This document shows, piece after piece, positions 10,705 to 22,976 of a DNA stretch of 64,000 nt (its first letter is position 1; every line of letters starts with the position of its first letter). A program made the position numbers and the translations under genes. This stretch comes from Symsagittifera roscoffensis (lineage: Eukaryota; Xenacoelomorpha; Acoela; Convolutidae), in assembly GCF_963678635.1 (NCBI RefSeq), contig NC_087064.1, positions 18,340,509 through 18,404,508 on the forward strand. The letters run 5' to 3'. Below the pieces are notes generated by a model, which was not told where the DNA came from, made no database searches, and saw only the letters and a program-made list of their open reading frames with translations.

Positions 10705-13165
10705 GCCCATTAATTTCTTCTTTACACAAAAGTCTAATCCCAACTATAATGTATAAAGATTTCAATTAATTTTCATGAAATTTCTAAACCTACATATAAA
10801 TTGAACCGCAGGCAAAAACGTTGCTCTACCTGATTCACTTAGTCGAACATCACCACGATTAGAATGTAAAATCGCAGTCAATATTGACACTGATTCTAAT
10901 CAGAACAATACTTTAGAACATTTTCCACTCTACCTAGAATGCCAAAACAATGAATATGAAGTCGATTTTTTAGGTAAAGACACATTTAAACTTATATCAT
11001 ACTCATCATGGATAAAAAATAATACACAGCTAAGAACATATCGACAAAAACCACAACAAAACAAATCATTTCCAATAAAAGAAACAAAAGACCTATTGAT
11101 TCAATAAACTTGGCAGGCCCTCTCGAATCAAATTAAAAATATATCATCAAAAACTGTTAGACCTACAAGACACTTTGGATAACATACCATTATCACAGGA
11201 CGAAGTTCAAAACTTTTCCTACTTAGCACAAAAAAAATTAACAACTCAATTACTACAAGAAAACCAAAACCTTGACCCTGTTAACTGACAGCTCAATTCT
11301 TGGCACAATTAGGAAGCAAAAAGCCTCAAAGCTGATATCATTTTTTAGGATACAAAACCATACTCCGATACTTCCAAAAATTTAAAAATACCACAATAAA
11401 TGAAAACACTGATATCTTAGAATATCATTTCCCATATATGCAAATTTCTTGTGCAGTTTTAACTTAAATTTCAATAGCGATTCATATATCACAATCTTTG
11501 AATACAAAAGCACATTTAGGATAAAAAAAGAACAGATAATAAATTCACTCAGAAATACTATTTTCCAATTCCACCCATATGGATGAAAGTTAAAATGTAA
11601 TGTCTGTATCACATGTCAATTAAATAAAGTTTTTCAACGTCAAAAACAAATAGCAGAAAAAGAAGACTTTGAAAGGCAAATTTTTATTCCACTCACAGAT
11701 CCTCATTCAATACAAAAGGCCCTATATCCTACTCCTCAGAAGTAAATTCTTGAATAATAGTAATTGCAGATGCATTCACATACATTATATAGCGCTCAAA
11801 CCTGTACCCCATTGTAACACTTACTATGCCCATACAGCACTCTTTGAACAATGGATAGCAAAATTCGGACTTCCCGAAATCTTTGTTACAGATAATGGAA
11901 CAGAATTCTTAAACAATGATATAATTACCTTCAAATATCTTCAAACATAAACCTAGAACATCAAATGCCCCATGGTCAAATGGACTAGGCATGAACTGCT
12001 CTTTACAAGAATACGTTCTCTGTATAGCAAACGGAAATGATCAAAAATACACCGAAGTGTTCAACAGACGTAAAATTAATCCCATTAGTATATAATTTTC
12101 AGATCGCAACAACATTTGAACCATCAACTTATGAAATGGTCTTTAACCAAAAGCCATACAAACCACAATGTCAAACCACAATGAACTAACACAACTATAA
12201 ACCCTTACAGGACTACAAACTATTGACAAAAAAAAATAATGATAAAAAAACTTCAATCTTTTACTATACTCACCCCAAATTTTTATACAGGAGACAAAAT
12301 AAAAATCACAACAACAACGCCACTCATCTCGACTTAGAAATCACCCAAGACAAAAGTGCGAAGTTTTCATCCCACAATCTAAAATTTAAAGAACGTAGAA
12401 CTCCAGCAGCTCTCTGATTATTTAACAACATCGATAACTTTTCCAATAAAAAATTTAACATATTCATCTGAAAATTTTTTAATAACAATTAACAGGTATA
12501 ACCATATTTTCTATCTCAGAATCATTTAGTTCAAAATCAGCCAATCAAATTACTTAATATCATCTCTTTTCTTATTCAAACAGTACCGCTATTATGATTC
12601 GAAAAAACTCCAACTTGAACTAGATCTATAACTTCAACTCATAGAACTCCAGGTCAAAATTAATCAATACCCATTCTTAACAGTTTAAATGAATATCGTA
12701 TAAAAGTTACAACCTTTTTCTATCAATCAATTCAAAAATGAACAAAATTGTCTCAAGTTATAACAAAAATATCGCCAAAAGGAAAACATTAAGTTAGCCT
12801 GAAGAAAAAACTAAACTTGAGAACTTAACCTAAAGACATTCCACCACCCAAATTCCCTAATCAACCTTCAAATAAAAACAAGAATCAGAAAGTTATTTTA
12901 TTACCTAAACACCCAGAATTTCTTTCGTCAAAAACTCTTCATTACCAACTCACTTGTGAAAAATCAATAATCAATTCGACCCCACTTCAACTGAACTCCT
13001 GAAAAAAAATTATTATTCGATAAAGCAAATAACTTTTCAAAAGCTTATTTCAGACTTAGTTCAACAGAATCTTAAAACAATTGTTCCAATTTTTCTTTCA
13101 ATCTTTTCTACAACAATTAAACTTTATAATGTTTTCATAACTGATTTTTTGGAATTCATAAATCC
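10680..13165 (+). mobile_element. Array unit 3 (2,486 bp, internal deletion)
   Basis: Unit from RNase H (FTDHKP block) through linker, integrase and tail to the next junction. It is 446 bp shorter than the standard unit. At about 12,170-12,184 the integrase C-terminal half is deleted between two copies of ccacaatg, one of which remains on each side of tcaaa. The same deletion occurs in the duplicate at about 36,870-36,890, so it predates the large duplication. Confidence 0.8.
11669..11950 (+). pseudogene. Integrase core fragment with DNGTEF
   Basis: Open stretch of 93 codons. Its second half is in true integrase frame: WIAKFGLPEIFVTDNGTEF, carrying the second catalytic Asp. The first half is in another frame, because the copy has a frameshift just after the first catalytic Asp (IADAFTH). 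Retroviral-type integrases then need a Glu in an NG..E..N context. Here the following DNA reads NGLGMN, with the Glu position absent. Inactive. Confidence 0.75.
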
Positions 13166-14099
13166 TAGCAGTTTTATTTACAGACCATAAGCCCATAAAT
13201 TTTTTCTTTACACAAAAGTCTAATCCTAACTATAATGTATAAAGATTTCAATTAATTTTCATGAAATTTCCAAACCTACATATAAATTGAACCGCAGGCA
13301 AAAACCTTGCTCTACCTGATTCACTTAGTCGAACATCACCACGATTAGAATGTAAAATTGCAGTCAATATTGACACTGATTCTAATCAGATAAATACTTT
13401 AGAACATTTTCCACTCTACCTAGAATGCCAAAAAACGAATATGAAGTCGATTTATTAGGTAAAGACACATTTAAACTTTCATCATACTCATCATGGATAA
13501 AAAATAATACACAGCTAAGAACATATCGACAAAAACCACAACAAAATAAATCATTTCCAATAAAAGAAACAAAAAACCTATTGATTCAATAAACTTAGCA
13601 GGCCCTCTCAAATCAAATCAAAAATATATCATCAAAAATTGTTAGACCTACAAGACACTTTGGATAACATACCATTATCACAGGACGAAGTTCAAAATTT
13701 TTCCTACTTGGCACAAAAAGAATTAACAACTCAATTACTACAAGAAAACCAAAACCTTGACCCTGTTATCTGACAGCTCAATTCTTGGCACAATTAGGAA
13801 GCAAAAAGCCTCAAAGCTGATATCATTTTTTAGGATACAAAACCATACTCCGATACTTCCAAAAATTTAATAATACCACAATAAATGAAAACACTGATAT
13901 CTTAGAATATCAATTCCCATATATGCAAGTTTTTTGTGCAGTTTTTATTTTTAAATTTCAATAGCGATTCATATATCATATTCTTTGAATACAAAAACAC
14001 ATTTAGGATAAAAAAAGAACATATAATAAATTCACTCAAAAATACTATTTTCCAATTCCACCTATATGGATGAAAGTTAAAATGTAATGTCTGTATCAC

Positions 14100-14553
14100 A
14101 TGTCAATTAAACAAAGTTTTTCAACGCCAAAAACAAATAGCAGAAAAACAAGACTTTGAAAGTCAAATTTTTTATTCCACTGACAGATCCTCATTCAATA
14201 CAAAAGGCCCTACATCCTACTCCTCAGAAGTAAATTCTTGAATAATAGTGATTGCAGATGCATTCACACACATTATATAGCGCTCAACATTATATAGCAA
14301 AAATTAAATTGTAATGTCTGTATCACATGTCAATTAAACAAAGTTTTTCCACGCCAAAAACAAATGGCAGAAAAACAAGACTTTGGAAGGCAAATTTTTT
14401 ATTCCACTCACAGATCCTCATTCAAAACAAAGGGCCCTATATCAGACTCCTCAGAAGTAAATTCTTGAATAATAGTAATTGCAGATGCATTCACACACAT
14501 TATATAGCGCTCAACCCTGTACCCCATTGTAACGCTTACTATGCCCATACAGC
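14100..14553 (+). repeat. Local 227-bp tandem duplication of the integrase N-terminus
   Basis: The segment starting atgtcaattaaacaaag occurs at 14,100 and again at 14,327. The two copies belong to different array subtypes (tttttcaacgcc versus tttttccacgcc). This indicates recombination between units rather than simple slippage. The duplicate sits at about 38,808-39,260. Confidence 0.7.
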
Positions 14554-14665
14554 ACCCTTTGAACACTGGATAGCAAAATTTGGACTTCCCGAAATCTTTG
14601 TTACAGATAATGGAACAGAATTCAAAAACAATGATATAATTACCTTCAAAAAATTTCAAACCTAA
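14327..14665 (+). pseudogene. Integrase core fragment, longest version
   Basis: Open stretch of 112 codons from the second integrase N-terminus through WIAKFGLPEIFVTDNGTEF. Its start is in the wrong frame for the zinc finger, and its second half (HYIALNPVPHC onward) is in the true frame. The second catalytic Asp is present; the first lies in another frame and the Glu is missing downstream. The duplicate at 39,170-39,370 is shortened by a 2-bp change upstream. Confidence 0.7.
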
Positions 14666-14899
14666 ACCTAGAACATCAAATGCCCGATGGACAAATGGAC
14701 TAGGCATGAACTGTTCTTTACAAGAATACGTTCTCTGTATAGCAAACGGAAATGATCAAAAATACACCGACGTGTTCAACAGACGTAAAATTATTCCCAT
14801 TAGTATATAATTTTCAGATCGCAACAACACTTGAACCATCAACTTATGAATTGGTCTTTAACCAAAAGCCATACAAACCAAAATGTTCACAGCAATTTC

Positions 14900-16055
14900 A
14901 CCAAAAAACGCACAAGGTTATCGTGAACCAACTGTACATTCGTTATAGACCGTTTGTTATAACGTACCACTTCATACTCATGATGAAGATCATTTTCACC
15001 ATCCACAAATTTTGAAATTAGCCTCTGGAACCAACACAGAAAGGATGTTAAGCAGCAATAAATAACACAATGGAAGCTATCAGAAAAACGCAAAGGAATT
15101 ATTACAGAGACAAAATATCCAAACTCAATTAAATTCACGCTTTAAATCGGACCTTGAAAGAAGAAAACTTGTTTTTGCTTCAATTTTTACAAAAAAGGAA
15201 ACTCAAAAGAACTACAGCTATATCAGATTACAGAAAAACCTACAGAAGTCACATACAAAGTAACTGACCAAAGTCGAAAAGAATTAGTGCAGCCGAGAAA
15301 CAACGTTTTACCATTTTATTCGAAAAACTATGCTCTTCGTGAACTAACACAACTATAAACCCTTACAGGACTACAAATTATTGACAAAACGAAAAAAAAT
15401 AATGATAAAAAAACTTCAATCTTTTACTATACTCACCCCAAATTTTTATACAGGAGACAAAATAAAAATCAAAACAACAACGCCACTCATCTCGACTTAG
15501 AAATCACCCAAGAAAAAAGTACGAAGTTTTCTTCCCACAATCTAAAATTTAAAGAACGTAGAATTCCAGCAACTCTCTGATTATTTAACAACATCGATAA
15601 CTTTTCCAATAAAAAACTTAACATATTCATCTGAAAATTTTTTATAACAATTAACAGGTAACCATATTTTCTATCTCAGAAACATTTAGTTCAAAATCAG
15701 CCGATCAAATTACTTAATATCATCTCTTTTCTTATTCAAACAGCAACGCTATTATTAGTCGAAAAAACTCCAACTTGAACTAGATCTATAACTTCAATTC
15801 ATAGAACTCCAGGTCAAAAATAATCAATACTTATTCTTAACAGTTTAAATGAACATCGTATAAAAGTTACAATCTCTTTCTATCAATCAATTCAAAAATG
15901 AACAAAGTTGTCTCAAGTTGTACCAAAAATATCGCCGAAAGGAAAAAATTAAGTTAGCCTGAAGAAAAAACTAAACTTGAGAACTTAACCTAAAGCCATT
16001 CCTCCTCCCAAATTCCCTAATCAACCTACAAATAAAAACAAGAATCAGAAATTTT
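14900..16055 (+). repeat. Homogenised segment, partner of 18,618-19,775
   Basis: About 1.15 kb essentially identical to 18,618-19,775 (shared private markers agcagcaataaataac, aaaaactatgctc, cctcctcccaaattcc). The right-copy equivalents of these two places differ from each other, so homogenisation happened after the large duplication, in the left copy only. Confidence 0.75.
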
Positions 16056-16319
16056 TTTTATTACCTAAACACCCAGACTTTCTTTCGCCAAAAACTCTTC
16101 ATTACCAACTCACTTGTGAAAAATCAATAATCAATTGGACCCCACTTCAACTGAACTCCTGAAAAAAATAATTATTCGATAAGCAAATCATTTTTCAAAA
16201 GCTTATTTCAGTCTCGGTTAAACAGAATCTTAGAAAAATTGTTCCAATTTTTCTTTCAATCTTTTCTACAATATTTATGTTTTCATAACTGATTTTTTGG
16301 AATTCATAAAACTCATTTT

Positions 16320-17256
16320 TCTAATTTTAGTACCCGGTTTTTAATTTTCTATTCCCTCATTCAAACATACATTTCTCTCTCCAAAACTATCACCCACCTA
16401 ATAAGGACAGCCAGCTAATACAAACCCGTTTAAGGATTCCCTACCAACCAAATCAACCCAAGACCCCCCAATAACACCTTTATCTAGTCAAACTAACCAA
16501 CTCAAACTCCAATCATCTACTCGTGTATCATTATTGGACAAGCATCATTATCAGAAACATTAACACCAGCACACCGTTACATCTTTACTAAGCAAAACCT
16601 ATTGCAAAGCAACTTAAAATTTACCCCTCATTACAGCAAGAACTTAACAAAACAAGACATTTAAATCAAAACCGAAATCTAAAAACTAAAACTGACAGAC
16701 GCAAAAAAAATCTAACAACACCGAGTGTTTAATTTAATATCCCCTCATCCCCATCATCAACCCCTCCAGATCTTCCTCATAGTACGATACAAAGTACCCC
16801 AGTTCAATTCCAAACAGAACACACCAAATTTTCTATCGGATTATTTAGGTTAAACACCTACTTCTGAACAAAGTCGTGGAAATCTCTTTAACCACTAAAT
16901 CATCACAGAGACTTCCACAAATGCTCAAATTTGAAATAACAGTAGAATCAAACAAATTAGTACATCAACAATTACCATTGTCACCATCAGACATCACCGC
17001 TCAACCCTTGCCCACTGCATTTATCACAACAGAGCTGATTTAAAAATAAGACAGATACGAGAAAAGACCATAGGCTGTATAAATTTTTATAACCCTTTTT
17101 CAGGACTGTCGTACACATGATGCTTTTAATAATTTTAGCGATCAAATATTCTTTTAGTATACCTTGAATCAATAAATCTTCAAAACCCTTCTCTCCGAAC
17201 AGGACCACAAGATCTCCTTGTTAAACAAAACACGCTGCACAAGTATGCAATGAACC
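16320..17256 (+). pseudogene. Env-like region, copy B, internally deleted
   Basis: Homologous to 5,391-6,620, but about 270 bp around 16,405 (including the signal-like segment) and a shorter stretch near 16,525 are missing. It ends at gcaatgaacc, where it is fused to tgattcacttagtcg of the pol linker. The twin is 41,021-41,963 with the same deletions and fusion. Confidence 0.5.
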
Positions 17257-20044
17257 TGATTCACTTAGTCGAACATCACCACGATTAGAATGTAAAATCG
17301 CAGTCAATATTGACACTGATTCTAATCAGATAAATACTTTAGAACATTTTCCACTCTACCTAGAATGTCAAAACAATGAATATGAAGTCGATTTATTAGG
17401 TAAAGACACATTTAAACTTATATCATACTCATCATGGATAAAAAATAATACACAGCTAAGAACATATCGACAAAAACCACAACAAAATAAATCATTTCCA
17501 ATAAAAGAAACAAAAGACCTATTGATTCAATAAACTTGGCAGGCCCTCTCGAATCAAATCAAAAATATATCATCAAAAACTGTTAGACCTACAAGACACT
17601 TTGGATAACATACCATTATCACAGGACGAAGTTCAAAATTTTTCCTACTTAGCACAAAAAAAATTAACAACTGAATTACTACAAGAAAACCAAAACCTTG
17701 ACCCTGTTATCCGACAGCTCAATTCTTGGCACAATTAGGAAGCAAAAAGCCTCAAAGCTGATATCATTTTTTAGTATACAAAACCATACTCCGATACTTC
17801 CAAAAGTTTAATAATACCACAATAAAGGAAAACACTGATATCTTAGAATATCATTTCCCATATATGCAAATTTTTTGTGCAGTTTTAATTTAAATTTCAA
17901 TAACGATTCATATATCATATTCTTTGAATACAAAAGCATATTTAGGATAAAAAAGAACATATAATAAATTCACTCAAAAATACTATTTTCCAATTCCACC
18001 TATATGGATGAAAGTTAAAATGTAATGTCTGTATCACATGTCAATTAAACAAAGTTTTTCAACGCCAAAAACAAATAGCAGAAAAACAAGACTTTGAAAG
18101 GCAAATTTTTTATTCCACTCACAGATCCCCATTCAATACAAAAGGCCCTATATCCTACTCCTCAGAAGTAAATTCTTGAATAATAGTAATTGCAGATGCA
18201 TTCACACACATTATATAGCGCTCAACCCTGTACCCCATTGTAACGCTTACTATGCCCATACAGCACTCTTTGAACACTGAACACTGGATAGCAAAATTCG
18301 GACTTCCCGAAATCTTTGTTACAGATAATGGAACAGAATTCAAAAACAATGATATAATTACCTTCAAATAATTTCAAACCTAAACCTAGAACATCAATTG
18401 CCCGATGGACAAATGGACTAGGCATGAACTGCTATTTACAAGAATACGTTCTCTGTATAGCAAACGGAAATGATCAAAAATACACCGACGTGTTCAACAG
18501 ACGTAAAATTATTCCCATTAGTATATAATTTTCAGATCGCAACAACACTTGAACCATCAACTTATGAATTGGTCTTGAACCAAAAGCCATACAAACCAAA
18601 ATGTTCACAGCAATATCACCAAAAAACGCACAAGGTTATCGTGAACCAACTGTACATTCGTTATAGACCGTTTGTTATAACGTACCACTTCATACTCATG
18701 ATGAAGATCATTTTCACCATCCACAAATTTTGAAATTAGCCTCTGGAACCAACACAGAAAGGATGTTAAGCAGCAATAAATAACACAATGGAAGCTATCA
18801 GAAAAACGCAAAGGAATTATTACAGAGACAAAATATCCAAACTCAATTAAATTCACGCTTTAAATCGGACCTTGAAAGAAGAAAACTTGTTTTTGCTTCA
18901 ATTTTTACAAAAAAGGAAACTCAAAAGAACTACAGCTATATCAGATTACAGAAAAACCTACAGAAGTCACATACAAAGTAACTGACCAAAGTCGAAAAGA
19001 ATTAGTGCAGCCGAGAAACAACGTTTTACCATTTTATTCGAAAAACTATGCTCTTCGTGAACTAACACAACTATAAACCCTTACAGGACTACAAATTATT
19101 GACAAAACGAAAAAAAATAATGATAAAAAAACTTCAATCTTTTACTATACTCACCCCAAATTTTTATACAGGAGACAAAATAAAAATCAAAACAACAACG
19201 CCACTCATCTCGACTTAGAAATCACCCAAGAAAAAAGTACGAAGTTTTCTTCCCACAATCTAAAATTTAAAGAACGTAGAATTCCAGCAACTCTCTGATT
19301 ATTTAACAACATCGATAACTTTTCCAATAAAAAACTTAACATATTCATCTGAAAATTTTTTATAACAATTAACAGGTAACCATATTTTCTATCTCAGAAA
19401 CATTTAGTTCAAAATCAGCCGATCAAATTACTTAATATCATCTCTTTTCTTATTCAAACAGCAACGCTATTATTAGTCGAAAAAACTCCAACTTGAACTA
19501 GATCTATAACTTCAATTCATAGAACTCCAGGTCAAAAATAATCAATACTTATTCTTAACAGTTTAAATGAACATCGTATAAAAGTTACAATCTCTTTCTA
19601 TCAATCAATTCAAAAATGAACAAAGTTGTCTCAAGTTGTACCAAAAATATCGCCGAAAGGAAAAAATTAAGTTAGCCTGAAGAAAAAACTAAACTTGAGA
19701 ACTTAACCTAAAGCCATTCCTCCTCCCAAATTCCCTAATCAACCTACAAATAAAAACAAGAATCAGAAATTTTTTTTTATTACCTAAACACCCAGACTTT
19801 CTTTCGCCAAAAACTTTTCATTACCAACTCACTTGTGAAAAATCAAAAATCAATTTGACCCCACTTCAACTGAACTCCTGAAAAAAAATAATTGTTCGAT
19901 AAAGCAAATAACTTTTCAAAAGCTTATTTCAGACTTGGCTCAACAGAATCTTAAAACAATTGTTCCAATTTTTCTTTCAATCTTTTCTACAACATTTAAA
20001 CTTTATAATGTTTTCATAACTGATTTTTTGGAATTCATAAATCC
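17257..20044 (+). mobile_element. Array unit 5, fused to env-like DNA
   Basis: Starts in the pol linker (LSR region) after the env-like fusion, so it lacks the RNase H part. The integrase core contains a 7-bp tandem duplication (gaacact twice, 18,272-18,285) that shifts the frame before WIAKFGLP; the twin at 42,980-42,993 has it too. The tail (about 18,618-19,775) is essentially identical to that of unit 4, which points to local gene conversion. Confidence 0.8.
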
Positions 20045-22976
20045 TAGCAATTTTTTTTACAGACCATAAGCCCATAAATTTCTTCTTTATACAAAAGTCT
20101 AATCCTAACTATAATGTATAAAGATTTCAATTAATTTTCATGAAATTTCCAAACCTACATATAAATTGAACCGCAGGCAAAAACCTTGCTCTACCTGATT
20201 CACTTAGTCGAACATCACCACGATTAGAATGTAAAATCGCAGTCAATATTGACACTGATTCTAATCAGATAAGTACTTTAGAACATTTTCCACTCTACCT
20301 AGAATGCCAAAACAATGAATATGAAGTCGATTTATTAGGTAAAGACTTATTTAAACTTATATCATACTCATCATGGATAAAAAATAATAAACAGATAAGA
20401 ACATATCGACAAAAACCACAACAAAATAAATCATTTCCAATAAAAAAAACAAAAGACCTATTGATTCAATAAACTTGGCAGGCCCTCTCGAATCAAATCA
20501 AAAATATATCATCAAAAACTGTTAGACCTACAAGACACTTTGGATAACATACCATTATCACAGGACGAAGATCAAAATTTTTCCTACTTAGCACAAAAAA
20601 AAATTAACAACTCAATTACTACAAGAAAACCGAAAATTTGACCCTGTTATCTGACAGCTCAATTCTTGGCACAATCAGGAAGCAAAAAACCTCAAAGCTG
20701 ATATCATTTTTTAGGATACAAAACCATACTCCGATACTTCCAAAAATTTAATAATACCACAATAAATGAAAACACTGATATCTTAGAATATCATTTCCAA
20801 TATATGCAAATTTTTTGTGCAGTTTTAATTTAAATTTCAATAGCGATTCATATATCATATTCTTTGAATACAAAAGCACCTCTAGGATAAAAAAAGAACA
20901 TATAATAAATTCACTCAAAAATACTATTTTCCAATTCCACCTATATGGATGAAAGTTAAAATGTAATGTCTGTATCACATGTCAATTAAACAAAGTTTTT
21001 CAACGCCAAAAACAAATAGCAGAAAAACAAGACTTCGAAAGGCAATTTTTTTACTCCACTCACAGATCCTCATTCAATACAAAAGACCCTATATCCTACT
21101 CCTCAGAAGTAAATTCTTGAATAATAGTAATTGCAGATGCATTCACACACATTATATAGCGCTCAACCCTGTACCCCATTGTAACGCTTACTATGCCCAT
21201 ACAGCACTCTTTGAACACTGGATAGCAAAATTCGGACTTCCCGAAATCTTTGTTACAGATAATGGAACAGAATTCAAAAACAATGATATAATTACCTTCA
21301 AATAATTTCAAACCTAAACCTAGAACATCAAATGCCCAATGGACAAATGGACTAGGCATGAACTGCTCTTTACAAGAATACGTTCTCTGTATAGCAAACG
21401 GAAATGATCAAAAATACACCGACGTGTTCAACAGACGTAAAATTATTCCCATTAGTATATAATTTTCAGATCGCAACAACACTTGAACCATCAACTTATG
21501 AATTGGTCTTTAACCAAAAGCTATACAAACCAAAATGTTCACAGCAATTTCACCAAAAAACCCACAAGGTTATCGTGAACCAACTGTACATTCGTTATAG
21601 ACCGTTTGTTATAACGTACCACTTCATACTCATGATGAAGATCATTTTCACCATCCACAAATTTTGAAATTAGCCTCTGGAACCAACACAGAAAGGATGT
21701 TAAGCAGCGATAAATAACACAATGGAAGCTATCAGAAAAACGCAAAGGAATTATTACAGAGACAAAATATCCAAACTCAATTAAATTCACGCTTTAAATC
21801 AGACCTTGAAAGAAAAAAACTTGTTTTTGCTCCAATTTTTACAAAAAAAGGAAACTCAAAAGAACTACAGCTATATCAGATTACGGAAAAACCTACAGAA
21901 GTCACATACAAAGTAACTGACCAAAGTCGAAAAGAAATAGTGCAGCCGAGAAACAACGTTTTACCATTTTATTCGAAAAAGTATGCTCTTCGTGAACTAA
22001 CACAACTATAAACCCTTACAGGACTACAAATTATTGACAAAACAAAAGAAAATAATGATAAAAAACTTCAATCTTTCACTATACTCACCCCAAATTTTTA
22101 TACAGGAGACACAATAAAAATCACAACAACAACGCCACTCATCTCGCCTTAGAAATCACCCAAGAAAAAAGTACGAAGTTTTCATCCCACAATCTAAAAT
22201 TTAAAGCACGTAGAATTCCAGCAACTCTCTGATTATTTAACAACATCGATAACTTTTCCAATAAAAAATTTAACATATTCAACTGAAAATTTTTTATAGC
22301 AATTAACAGGTATAACCATATTTTTCATCTGAGAAATATTTAGTTCAAAATCAGCCAATCAAATTACTTAATATCATCTCTTTTCTTATTCAAACAGTAC
22401 CGCTATTATTCGAAAAAACTCCAACTTGAACTAGATCTATAACTTCAACTCATAGAACTCCAGGTCAAAAATAATCAATACCCATTCTTAACAGTTTAAA
22501 TGAATATCGTATAAAAGTTACAACCTTTTTCTATCAATCAATTCAAAAATGAACAAAGTTGTCTCAAGTTATAACAAAAATATCGCCGAAAGGAAAACAT
22601 TAAGTTAGCCTGAAGAAAAAACTAAACTTGAGAACTTAACCTAAAGACATTCCACCACCCAAATTCCCTAATCAACCTTCAAATAAAAACAAGAATCAGA
22701 AAGTTATTTTATTACCTAAACACCCAGACTTTCTTTCGCCAAAAACTCTTCATTACCAACTCACTTGTGAAAAATCAATAATCAATTCGACCCCACTTCA
22801 ACTGAACTCCTGAAAAAAAATTATTATTCGATAAAGCAAATAACTTTTCAAAAGCTTATTTCAGACTTAGTTCAACAGAATCTTAAAACAATTGTTCCAA
22901 TTTTTCTTTCAATCTTTTCTACAACATTTAAATTTTATAATGTTTTCATAACTGATTTTTTGGAATTCATAAATCC
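20045..22976 (+). mobile_element. Array unit 6 (standard 2,932-bp unit)
   Basis: Standard unit, bounded on both sides by the chimeric junction and spanning RNase H C-terminus, linker, integrase and hydrophobic tail. All coding parts are broken. The same subtype is found at 44,752-47,683 and 47,684-50,613. Confidence 0.85.
20979..21305 (+). pseudogene. Integrase core fragment
   Basis: Open stretch of 108 codons ending with WIAKFGLPEIFVTDNGTEF and a few residues more. It is identical in translation to those at 45,685-46,011 and 48,617-48,943, which shows how recent the copying is. It has the same frame change after the first catalytic Asp as the other units. Confidence 0.7.

Larger units (their letters stand above)
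13166..16319 (+). mobile_element. Array unit 4, with duplicated integrase N-terminus
   Basis: Starts at the chimeric junction and runs through linker and integrase. At about 14,281-14,300, around a repeated attatatagc, it restarts in a second integrase N-terminus of the type found at 3,547. The zinc-finger segment is therefore present twice, 227 bp apart. It then continues through a complete core region and tail, and reads without a junction into env-like DNA at about 16,320. Confidence 0.75.
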
